Origin: Pseudomonadota bacterium
Lineage (GTDB): Bacteria > Pseudomonadota > Alphaproteobacteria > Rhizobiales > Xanthobacteraceae
Length of the DNA stretch: 8,724 nt
Assembly: GCA_021823875.1 (NCBI GenBank)
Contig: JAKAMD010000132.1
Span: forward strand, 1 to 8,724
Direction of reading: 5' to 3'
Positions within the stretch are counted from its first letter, which is position 1. Each line of letters opens with the position of its first letter. The position numbers and the translations under genes were made by a program. The notes below the pieces were generated by a model. The model searched no databases. It worked only from the letters and a program-made list of their open reading frames with translations, and was not told where the DNA came from. Positions 1-5,772 of this stretch are shown piece after piece.

Positions 1-651
1 CGTGACGCGCACGATCTTTTCCAGTTCGCCCATCAATTCGGTGCGGTTCTGCAGGCGGCCGGCGGTATCGACCAGCACCACATCCACGCCCTGTGCCTTG
101 GCGACGGTGATGGCATCGAAGGCAAGCCCGGCCGCATCGGCGCCCGGCTCGCGCGCCATCACGCTCGCGCCGGTGCGTTCGGCCCAGATCTTGAGCTGGT
201 CGATGGCGGCAGCGCGGAAAGTGTCGCCGGCCACCAGCATCACCGACTTGCCCTCGCTGCGGAAGCGCGCGGCGAGCTTGCCGATGGTGGTGGTCTTGCC
301 CGAGCCGTTGACACCGGCGACCAGAATGACGAAGGGCTTGGCGTTGACCTCGAGCGGCTTGGCGACCGGCGCCATCACTTTCTCGATCTCGGCCGCGAGC
401 AGGTTCTGCAGCTCCTCGGGCGCGATGCCCTTCTCGTAGCGGCTCTGGCCCAGCGTCTCGACGATGCGTTCGGCCAGCTCGGGCCCGAGGTCGGCGCGGA
501 TCAATTCATGTTCCAGGTCTTCCAGCGTCTCGGCGTCGAGCTTGCGCTTGCTGACCAGGCCGGAAATGGCGGAGCCGAGGGAGGCGGAGGTGCGTTTCAG
601 GCCCCCGCTCAGGCGCTTCCACCAGCTCTGTTTCTGTGTGCTGTCGTTCAT
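1..651 (-). CDS. ftsY: Signal recognition particle receptor FtsY (3' end outside window)
   Basis: SRP receptor GTPase at the inner face of the cytoplasmic membrane; it docks ribosome-SRP complexes by pairing its NG domain with that of Ffh. The visible 217 residues hold an N-domain helical bundle (about residues 25-95) and the first part of the G domain: P-loop GVNGSGKT at 113-120, GDTFRAAA at 142-149 and DTAGR at 195-199. The remaining G-domain motifs lie beyond the window edge. The start is the first ATG after an in-frame TGA 30 nt upstream, so no longer form is possible. The protein therefore lacks the long acidic A domain of E. coli FtsY and begins with a short Trp/Lys/Arg segment (WWKR at 10-13) that may touch lipid (inference). 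I see no convincing Shine-Dalgarno before the ATG. In related genomes ftsY often follows mtaB; here a plus-strand gene separates them. Confidence 0.97.
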   Translation of the reverse strand, partial: MNDSTQKQSWWKRLSGGLKRTSASLGSAISGLVSKRKLDAETLEDLEHELIRADLGPELAERIVETLGQSRYEKGIAPEELQNLLAAEIEKVMAPVAKPLEVNAKPFVILVAGVNGSGKTTTIGKLAARFRSEGKSVMLVAGDTFRAAAIDQLKIWAERTGASVMAREPGADAAGLAFDAITVAKAQGVDVVLVDTAGRLQNRTELMGELEKIVRVT

Positions 652-723
652 GCTGGCGCCGTGATACCCGTTTCGGCGTCATTTGGTAACTGAATATGAC
701 AGCGGAAGAGATGCACTCTTTCT

Positions 724-828
724 GTCATTCCGGGACGCGAGCGCAGCGAGCGGACCCGGAATCCATACGCCGCATCGCCGGGATTATGGATTCCGGGTTC
801 GCGGCCTTCAGCCGCGCCCCGGAATGAC
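724..828. repeat. Composite extragenic palindromic element (REP/BIME-like)
   Basis: Nested inverted repeats fill most of the 186-bp gap between divergent ftsY and the pseudouridine synthase gene. The outer arms GTCATTCCGGG (724-734) and CCCGGAATGAC (818-828) are perfect 11-bp complements. The inner arms ACCCGGAATCCATA (754-767) and TATGGATTCCGGGT (785-798) are perfect 14-bp complements around a 17-nt loop. Between right-hand arms lies a perfect small hairpin CGCGGC/GCCGCG (800-805 and 811-816). The left spacer carries the GCGAGCG direct repeat typical of such elements. Repeats starting GTCATTCCGGG are, as I recall, scattered in many copies through Bradyrhizobium-like genomes; this cannot be verified here. 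The right end stops 9 nt before the downstream start codon, so the downstream mRNA leader may include it. The rest of the gap (652-723) shows no promoter I can defend. Confidence 0.85.
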
Positions 829-837
829 GAGAAGGTG

Positions 838-1530
838 ATGACCCCAGAAGAGATGCTGGCCCGCCTGCTCTACCGCGACGGGCTGGTGCTGGTGATCGAC
901 AAGCCGGCCGGCTTCGCGGTGCATCGCGGCCCTAAGGGTGGCGAAGCGCTGGAGGACTATTTTGATGCGCTGCGCTTCGGCCTGCCGCGCGCGCCGGCGC
1001 TCGCCCACCGGCTCGACCGCGACACTTCCGGGTGCCTGGTGCTCGGCCGCCACCGGAAGGCGCTGGCGCTGCTCGGCAAGCTGTTCAAACAGGGCAAGGT
1101 CGGCAAGACCTACTGGGCGGTGGTGGAAGGCGGCCCTGAGGCGGACGAGGGCCGCATCGAGATCGCCCTGTCGAAGCGCGACGAGAGCCGCGGCTGGTGG
1201 ATGAAGGCCGACCCGCACGGCCTGCCCTCGGTGACGACCTGGAAGGTGATGGGGCGCGGCGGCGGCCGCAGCTGGCTCGCGCTCGAGCCGCTCACCGGCC
1301 GCACCCATCAATTGCGCGTGCATTGCGCCGAGATGGGCTTCCCGATCGTCGGAGACGCCATCTACGGTCAGGCCGCGCGCCAAGGCGGGCCGCCGCTGCA
1401 TCTGCATGCGCGTGAAGTCACCGTGCCTATCTCCAAGAACAAGCCGCCGGTGTCCGTCACCGCGCCGGTGCCGGAGCATATGCGCGAATTGCTCACGGCG
1501 TGCGGATGGAAAGAGTCAGGCCGCGAGTAA
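838..1530 (+). CDS. RluA-family RNA pseudouridine synthase
   Basis: Isomerises specific uridines in rRNA or tRNA to pseudouridine; the target cannot be told from sequence. The 230-aa protein consists of the catalytic domain alone, without an N-terminal S4 RNA-binding domain, as in short RluA relatives. The family signature HRLDRDTSG is at 57-65 with catalytic Asp60. The motif GRTHQLRVH at 154-162 and PIVGDAIYG at 169-177 complete the active-site cleft. The ATG at 838 (protein starting MTPEE) fits relatives; a GTG one codon earlier is the alternative. A Shine-Dalgarno-like AGAAGG (830-835) sits very close to the ATG, just after the palindromic element. The gene lies opposite its neighbours, between ftsY and mtaB, and its stop overlaps the mtaB stop region by 15 bp tail to tail. 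No terminator fits there. Confidence 0.92.
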   Translation: MTPEEMLARLLYRDGLVLVIDKPAGFAVHRGPKGGEALEDYFDALRFGLPRAPALAHRLDRDTSGCLVLGRHRKALALLGKLFKQGKVGKTYWAVVEGGPEADEGRIEIALSKRDESRGWWMKADPHGLPSVTTWKVMGRGGGRSWLALEPLTGRTHQLRVHCAEMGFPIVGDAIYGQAARQGGPPLHLHAREVTVPISKNKPPVSVTAPVPEHMRELLTACGWKESGRE

Positions 1531-2736
1531 CTGCCGGCCATCATGCGCGGCGATCTCCAGATCGACGATCACGCCCGGCTCTACGGCTGCGTTGAGCCGG
1601 ACGGCCACGAACTGCTCCGTGCGACCGAGCGCGTCGGATTCGGTCAGCACGCGGCGGCGCGCACCCACTTCGCCGTCGAGATGACGCGCCAACGCCGTTT
1701 CGCCCTTCTCGCGCAGGCTGCGCGCGCGCTCCTTGATGAGCGCGCGGTCGAGCTGCGGCATGCGCGCAGCCGGCGTGCCGGGCCGCGGCGAGAATGGAAA
1801 CACGTGCAATTGCGTCAGCCCGCATTCGTCGACCAGATCAAGCGAGCGCCCGAACATATCCTCGGTTTCGGTCGGAAAGCCGGCGATGATGTCGGCGCCG
1901 AAGGCCACATCGGGGCGCAGGCGGCGCACTTGTGCGCAGAAATCGATGGCATCAGCCCGCGAGTGCCGCCGCTTCATGCGCTTGAGGATGAGATCGTCGC
2001 CGGCCTGCAAGGACAGATGCAGATGCGGCATCAGGCGCGGCTCGTCGGCGAGCGCATCGAGCAGATCGCAGTCGGCCTCGACCGAGTCGATCGATGACAG
2101 GCGCAAGCGCGCGAGCTCCGGCACCTCACGCAGGATGCGCTTGACCAGCGCGCCCAGCCGCATGTCGCCGCTGGCATAACTCGTAATGTCCACGCCAGTG
2201 AGCACCACTTCACGATAGCCGTTGCCGGTAAGCCGGCGCACTTGCGCCACCACGTCGGTGGGCGCGAGCGAACGCGAATTGCCGCGGCCAAACGGGATGA
2301 TGCAAAAGGTGCAGCGATGGTCGCAGCCGTTCTGCACCTGCACGAAGGCGCGGGTGCGGCCGTCGATGGCGTCGATCGCCGGCCGCCGCATCTCTTTCAC
2401 CGCCATGATGTCGGTGACGGCGATCTTCTCGTGCGTCCGCCAGCCGCGCGCCTCGAGCTTTTCCTCATTGCCGATGACGCGCTCGACCTCGGGCATGTCG
2501 GCGAAGCGCGCGCTTTCCGTCTGCGCCGCGCAGCCGGTGACGACGATGCGTGCGTCCGGGCGTTCGCGCTTGATGCGGCGGATCGACTGGCGCGCTTGGC
2601 GCACCGCTTCCGCCGTCACCGCGCAGGTGTTCACCACCACGGCGTCGTCGACGCCGGCGGCGGCCGCCTCGCGCTTGATCACTTCCGACTCAAACGTATT
2701 CAGCCGGCAGCCGAAGGTGACGACGTCGATACTCAC
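1516..2736 (-). CDS. mtaB: tRNA (N6-threonylcarbamoyladenosine-37-C2)-methylthiotransferase MtaB
   Basis: Radical-SAM enzyme that adds a methylthio group to t6A37, giving ms2t6A37 in tRNAs that read ANN codons, which steadies codon-anticodon pairing. The 406-aa protein has the three parts of the family. The N-terminal UPF0004 domain has cluster cysteines Cys10 (FGCRLN), Cys38 (NTC) and Cys69 (TGC). The radical SAM domain has CDHRCTFC with Cys138, Cys142 and Cys145. A short C-terminal TRAM-like segment covers about the last 50 residues. The FGCRLN and CDHRCTFC motifs favour MtaB over MiaB and RimO. The start is GTG at 2736, placed by the N-terminal motif. It overlaps the dapF stop as GTGA, with a Shine-Dalgarno GAGAAGG 10 nt upstream (complement of 2747-2753) inside dapF, so translation is probably coupled. 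An upstream in-frame extension exists but would run through dapF in another frame and is not credible. Confidence 0.95.
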   Translation of the reverse strand: MSIDVVTFGCRLNTFESEVIKREAAAAGVDDAVVVNTCAVTAEAVRQARQSIRRIKRERPDARIVVTGCAAQTESARFADMPEVERVIGNEEKLEARGWRTHEKIAVTDIMAVKEMRRPAIDAIDGRTRAFVQVQNGCDHRCTFCIIPFGRGNSRSLAPTDVVAQVRRLTGNGYREVVLTGVDITSYASGDMRLGALVKRILREVPELARLRLSSIDSVEADCDLLDALADEPRLMPHLHLSLQAGDDLILKRMKRRHSRADAIDFCAQVRRLRPDVAFGADIIAGFPTETEDMFGRSLDLVDECGLTQLHVFPFSPRPGTPAARMPQLDRALIKERARSLREKGETALARHLDGEVGARRRVLTESDALGRTEQFVAVRLNAAVEPGVIVDLEIAAHDGRQLLAA

Positions 2737-3608
2737 GGCGTGGCCGCCTTCTCGAATAGCGCCGGATCGAACTTGCCCTCGAATTCGAACTCGACCGGTC
2801 CCGTCATCAACACGTGGTCGTCGCTCTCCCGCCATTCGATGGTGAGCTCGCCGCCCGGCAGGGTCACGCGCACCTTGCGGTTCGCCCGCTTGAGCCGCGC
2901 GGCGGCGACCACGGTGGCACATGCCGCCGAGCCGCAGGCCTTAGTCAATCCGGCACCGCGCTCCCAGGTGCGGATGACGATGTGTTCGCGATCGACGATG
3001 TGCGCCAGCGTGATATTGGCGCGCTCGGGAAAGATCGGATGGTTCTCCAGCATCGGCCCGAACCGTTCGAGATCATAGGCGTGGACGTCGTCCACCCAGA
3101 AGATCGCGTGCGGATTGCCCATGCTCACCACCGACGGCGAATGCAGCACCGGCTTGTCGATCGGCCCGATCTGCAATTCGATGGCGCGGGTGTCGCGGAA
3201 TTCTTCCGCCAGTGGAATCTCGTTCCAGGCGAAACGCGGTCGGCCCATGTCGACGGTGAACAGGCCGCCTTCGCTCTTCCAGCAATTGAGCAGGCCGCTG
3301 GTGGTTTCGAAAGCGAGCGCGTCCTTGCCGGTTTGCCCGGCGACGATCGAGGCCACGCAGCGCATGCCATTGCCGCAGGCGCCGGCTTCCGAGCCGTCAT
3401 TGTTGTAGATGCGGATGAAGGCGTCGGTGCCGGGAGTGCGCGGCGGATAGAGCGCCATCAATTGATCGTAGGGTGCGCCGTCCGGCGAGGCTGCGGCGCG
3501 CGCCTCCTCGGGCGCAATCTTGCCCGCGCCGGCACGCAGATCGACCACGACGATCTCATTGCCGGCTCCGTTCATCTTCACAAAGGGTTGGTTGGCGAGC
3601 GTGGCCAT
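2733..3608 (-). CDS. dapF: Diaminopimelate epimerase
   Basis: Cofactor-independent racemase converting LL- to meso-diaminopimelate, the last common step to lysine and to the peptidoglycan cross-linking residue; cytoplasmic. The 291-aa length is slightly above the usual 275-280. The two catalytic cysteines are visible in their motifs: Cys78 in GACGNGMRC and Cys225 in KACGSAACA. Other family signatures are KMNGAGNE near the N terminus (11-18, usually ending GND) and MGNPHAIFW at 163-171. The serine-alanine variant of the second motif (usual GTG) is common in alphaproteobacteria as I recall. The start at 3608 leaves the expected short segment before KMNGAGNE; the next ATG would remove the first strand. 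The Shine-Dalgarno is weak. It is the first gene of a dapF-mtaB pair on the minus strand. Confidence 0.97.
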   Translation of the reverse strand: MATLANQPFVKMNGAGNEIVVVDLRAGAGKIAPEEARAAASPDGAPYDQLMALYPPRTPGTDAFIRIYNNDGSEAGACGNGMRCVASIVAGQTGKDALAFETTSGLLNCWKSEGGLFTVDMGRPRFAWNEIPLAEEFRDTRAIELQIGPIDKPVLHSPSVVSMGNPHAIFWVDDVHAYDLERFGPMLENHPIFPERANITLAHIVDREHIVIRTWERGAGLTKACGSAACATVVAAARLKRANRKVRVTLPGGELTIEWRESDDHVLMTGPVEFEFEGKFDPALFEKAATP

Positions 3609-3733
3609 GTGTCCGTTTCGCAGGTTACCTCGGTTTCGTCCGTTTTATATGGCGAATAGACGGCAATTGGCCAGGGGTCGTGCTAGGCTTGCAAAACGTT
3701 AGAACCGCCGCGCCTCAACGAAGGAGAACCGCG
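3609..3733. promoter_or_regulatory. Divergent promoter region between dapF and the exported-protein genes
   Basis: This 125-bp gap must hold the start signals for dapF (leftward) and for the three rightward genes. On the plus strand, GTGCTAGGCTTG contains a -10-like TAGGCT (3684-3689), similar to the -10 TAGGTT of the ffh promoter in this window, but no good TTGACA lies 16-18 nt upstream. On the minus strand TATAAA (complement of 3644-3649) is a possible dapF -10, again without a clear -35. The plus-strand gene has a strong Shine-Dalgarno AAGGAGAA (3721-3728), its AAGGAG core 7 nt before the ATG. Exact promoter positions are uncertain. Confidence 0.35.
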
Positions 3734-4342
3734 ATGCCGTTTGGACGTTTGGCGGCGCCGCTCATGATCGGCCTGGCCTTGCTCCTCGGTGGCGCGCCGA
3801 CGCTGGCGCAGACCCCCACCACCCCGCAGACCGCCCCGGCACCCGCCGACTCGGACAAGCCCTTGCCGCGCCAGCCGGGCGACGCTTTCGGCGAGGAGGT
3901 GACGCTGCCGCCGCGCACCGTGATCTACTTGCAAGGTCACGCCAATTGGGACAACGCCTACGATACGCTGGTCGACGCCTACAAGTCGCTGACCCAGTAT
4001 CTCGACAAGCAGGGCATCAAGCCGAATGGTCCGGCGATGACCATCTATACCGAGACCGACGATACCGGCTTCAAATTCCGCGCCGCGTTGCCGGTGGCCG
4101 AGGCGCCGCCGAATCTACCCAAGGGCGATATTGCCGTCGGCCAGGCGCCGTCCGGCAAAGTGCTCAAATTCGTGCATCGCGGGCCCTACGACGCGATGGA
4201 CGCAACCTATGAGTCGATCACCGCTTATCTCGACGACAAAGGTCTCGAGGCCAAGGACATGTTTATCGAAGAGTATGTTACCGATATTCTCAAGAACCCG
4301 CCGGATAACCTGGTGGTCGACATCTTCGTACCGGTGAAATAG
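3734..4342 (+). CDS. Exported GyrI-like (AraC effector-binding) domain protein
   Basis: Predicted periplasmic protein of 202 aa. A signal peptide covers residues 1-26 (hydrophobic core about 8-20, cleavage likely after TLAQ), followed by a Thr/Pro/Ala-rich linker to about residue 50. The rest resembles the GyrI-like/SOUL ligand-binding fold: two similar halves, about 63-121 and 143-201. Each has a strand, a helix ending YKSLTQYLDKQGIK (83-96) or YESITAYLDDKGLE (159-172), and closing strands FRAALPV and VDIFVPV. The halves match the tandem SHS2 modules known for this superfamily, which binds amphipathic or cationic small molecules in regulators such as BmrR and Rob. No DNA-binding domain is present, so a role in transcription is unlikely; the ligand is unknown. 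The longer in-frame ORF upstream begins inside dapF; the ATG at 3734 is chosen for its strong AAGGAG and signal peptide. The next gene starts 2 bp after its stop. Confidence 0.85.
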   Translation: MPFGRLAAPLMIGLALLLGGAPTLAQTPTTPQTAPAPADSDKPLPRQPGDAFGEEVTLPPRTVIYLQGHANWDNAYDTLVDAYKSLTQYLDKQGIKPNGPAMTIYTETDDTGFKFRAALPVAEAPPNLPKGDIAVGQAPSGKVLKFVHRGPYDAMDATYESITAYLDDKGLEAKDMFIEEYVTDILKNPPDNLVVDIFVPVK

Positions 4343-4344
4343 CC

Positions 4345-5031
4345 ATGTCATACGCTCGCATTCTGTTCGCCTTTCTGGTCGCTCTCTTGACCGCGGCGTC
4401 GCTGCCCGCGCGGGCGGTTGAACATGTGGTGACCGTCAATGGCGAAGCCTCGGTGTCGGTCGCGCCCGACATGGTGATGATCCGCATCGGCGTCAGCAGC
4501 CAGGGCAAGAATGCCCGCGAGGCGAGCGAAGCCAACGCGAAAGAGATGACCAAGGTACTCGCCGCCATCGAACAAAGCGGCATCGCCAAGAAAGACATTC
4601 AGACGTCGCGGCTATCGCTGCAGCCGCAATATGACACCAGCAAGCCCGGCGTCGCGCGCCTTACTGGCTTCCGCGTCACCAACCAGGTCACCATCAAGAT
4701 CCGCAACATTGGCCAGCTGCCGTCCATCCTCGACCACGCCATCACAGCCGGCGCCAACGAGATGTCCGGCATTGAATTCGTGGTGTCGCAGCAGTCGCAG
4801 TTGCTCGACCAGGCGCGCGGCGAAGCCGTCGCCGATGCGCACCGCAAAGCCGAACTCTATGCCAAAGCCGCCAGCACCAAGTTGGGGCGGGTGATCGCGA
4901 TCGTGGAAGAAGGCGCGAGCCCCCCGCCGCACCCGGTCATGCAGGCGTTGCGCGGCGGCGCCGTGCCGGTGGCCCCGGGCGAGCGAATGCTGCGCGCAAG
5001 CGTCACCGTGACCTACGAATTGGCGCCGTAA
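4345..5031 (+). CDS. Exported SIMPL-domain (DUF541) protein
   Basis: Predicted periplasmic or outer-surface protein of 228 aa from the SIMPL/DUF541 family, which includes the Brucella immunogen BP26 and E. coli YggE. The molecular function is not established; YggE has been linked to oxidative stress. The signal peptide spans residues 1-24 (hydrophobic 6-20, cleavage after ARA). The mature part opens with the family pattern VTVNGEASVSVAPDMVMIRI (29-48). Further along are the repeated-strand pattern around TGFRVTNQVTIKIRN and the helix rich in Ala, QARGEAVADAHRKAELYAKA, both typical of the domain, ending in a strand ASVTVTYEL. The start lies 2 bp after the stop of the preceding gene with only a weak GGTGA before it, so expression probably depends on translation of that gene. 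The family is inferred from recognised motifs. Confidence 0.88.
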   Translation: MSYARILFAFLVALLTAASLPARAVEHVVTVNGEASVSVAPDMVMIRIGVSSQGKNAREASEANAKEMTKVLAAIEQSGIAKKDIQTSRLSLQPQYDTSKPGVARLTGFRVTNQVTIKIRNIGQLPSILDHAITAGANEMSGIEFVVSQQSQLLDQARGEAVADAHRKAELYAKAASTKLGRVIAIVEEGASPPPHPVMQALRGGAVPVAPGERMLRASVTVTYELAP

Positions 5032-5053
5032 GCCGCACGACTTTCCGATGGCC

Positions 5054-5061
5054 AAGGGAGG
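5054..5061 (+). promoter_or_regulatory. Ribosome binding site of the DUF2059 gene
   Basis: AAGGGAGG lies 6 nt before the ATG at 5068 in a 36-bp gap after the SIMPL gene. It is a strong Shine-Dalgarno and fixes the start codon, which also gives a normal signal peptide. No promoter is evident in the gap, so the gene is most likely read from the upstream transcript. Confidence 0.8.
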
Positions 5062-5067
5062 ACTGAC

Positions 5068-5583
5068 ATGAAGCTCATCCGGATCGTGGCCGTGACAGTC
5101 TTGCTGGTGTTAGCCGGCAGCGGCGGTTGGCACCCAGCACGCGCGCAAGCCGCGCCGGACGCGGAAACCATGCAAGCGGCGCGCGACCTGGTGGCCGTGG
5201 TCACCAAGGATGTGATCCAGGACATGGCGAACCGGATCACCGCGCAGGTTTGGCCGCCGATCGAGCAAAGCCTGAAGAACAAGCAGGACATCCGGCCGGA
5301 CCAGCTCGCCGACCTGCGGCGCGAATTCGTGCACATCCAGGTCGATTTCTTCACCAAGGTCATGGCCGATGCCCCGGCCATTTATGCCCGCCACTTCACT
5401 GCGGCGGAGCTGCGCGAACTGCTCGCCTTCTACCACACGCCGGTCGGCGCCAAGGCGCTCCGGGTGATGCCGCAGGTCACCACCGAGGCGCTGCAACTGG
5501 TCTTGGCGAAGATGCCGCAACTGCAGCAGGACGCGATGGAGGCCTTCACCAAGGTGCTTAAACGGCGCGGATTTTCGATCTAG
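5068..5583 (+). CDS. Exported DUF2059 domain protein
   Basis: Predicted periplasmic protein of 171 aa and unknown function. The signal peptide spans residues 1-26 (positively charged MKLIR, hydrophobic 6-18, cleavage after ARA). The mature chain is almost entirely helical in appearance. It carries the DUF2059 hallmark at about 106-135: YARHFTAAELRELLAFYHTP followed by VGAKALRVMP, the pattern of E-L-x-x-L-x-x-F-Y-x-T-P-x-G-x-K. No enzyme motif or membrane anchor beyond the signal peptide is visible. It is the last of three consecutive exported-protein genes and is followed by the ffh promoter. No clear intrinsic terminator follows it, so some read-through into ffh is possible. Confidence 0.88.
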   Translation: MKLIRIVAVTVLLVLAGSGGWHPARAQAAPDAETMQAARDLVAVVTKDVIQDMANRITAQVWPPIEQSLKNKQDIRPDQLADLRREFVHIQVDFFTKVMADAPAIYARHFTAAELRELLAFYHTPVGAKALRVMPQVTTEALQLVLAKMPQLQQDAMEAFTKVLKRRGFSI

Positions 5584-5604
5584 GCCCGTGGCCAGCGCAA
5601 AAAC

Positions 5605-5619
5605 GCTTGAAATTTAAGC
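5605..5619. other. Small AT-rich palindrome upstream of the ffh promoter
   Basis: GCTTGAAATTTAAGC is a near-perfect 15-bp palindrome (one G:T position) ending 12 bp before the -35 box. It could be an operator half-site pair, an AT-rich UP-like segment, or a weak hairpin at the end of the preceding transcript. It lacks the GC stem and T-tract of an intrinsic terminator. Its role is unknown. Confidence 0.35.
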
Positions 5620-5631
5620 TAGTTAGAAGTC

Positions 5632-5660
5632 TTGACTCGGCCCGGTCCCGTCCTTAGGTT
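5632..5660 (+). promoter_or_regulatory. Sigma-70-type promoter of the ffh-rpsP-rimM-trmD operon
   Basis: A -35 box TTGACT (5632-5637) and a -10 box TAGGTT (5655-5660) are separated by exactly 17 bp. The -35 matches the TTGACN consensus well; the -10 is degenerate, as is usual in GC-rich alphaproteobacteria. AT-rich DNA lies just upstream. Transcription would begin near 5667, leaving a leader of about 105 nt before ffh. This is the best promoter in the window. Confidence 0.75.
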
Positions 5661-5665
5661 CCGCC

Positions 5666-5765
5666 CGTCTTCGCTTAAGACGTGAAATACCCGTTCCGCC
5701 GCCCGGTCCCTGAGAGGCCGGAGGCCACCGCCCGACAGCGCGATGCGCCCTCGGGCGTAAAGGTG
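5666..5765 (+). promoter_or_regulatory. Potentially structured 5' leader of ffh with RBS
   Basis: Three hairpins can be drawn in the predicted untranslated leader. The first is CGTCTT/AAGACG (5666-5671 with 5677-5682, 5-nt loop). The second is GGCC-GGA-GGCC (5716-5726). The third is CGCCCGA/TCGGGCG (5729-5735 with 5751-5757), which encloses an inner GCGC-GAT-GCGC. The third ends 1 nt before the Shine-Dalgarno AAAGGTG (5759-5765), which sits 7 nt before the ATG. Such a stem next to the RBS could affect translation initiation, but GC-rich DNA forms stems easily and no known riboswitch class is recognised. Confidence 0.4.
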
Positions 5766-5772
5766 CTTTGAG

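Noticed and set aside
808..1479. 223-codon minus-strand frame over the pseudouridine synthase gene
   Set aside because: Opposite strand holds complete RluA-family motifs; this frame has a random-looking His/Arg/Ala-rich product.
2737..2922. N-terminal extension of mtaB
   Set aside because: It runs in a second frame through dapF and adds Arg-rich sequence before the conserved FGCRLN start.
2242..3078. 278-codon plus-strand frame across mtaB and dapF
   Set aside because: It crosses two well-supported minus-strand genes and shows no recognisable domain; typical high-GC shadow.
3473..3733. Upstream in-frame extension of the GyrI-like gene
   Set aside because: It would start inside dapF and bury the signal peptide; the ATG at 3734 has a strong AAGGAG 7 nt upstream.
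5584..5630. Possible intrinsic terminator after the DUF2059 gene
   Set aside because: The available stems (AGCG/CGCT and the AT palindrome) are short and no T-tract follows on the plus strand.
5661..5772. SRP 4.5S RNA gene (ffs) in the ffh leader
   Set aside because: I looked for the conserved GGAA-loop domain that binds the Ffh M domain and did not find it; the hairpins present do not resemble it.
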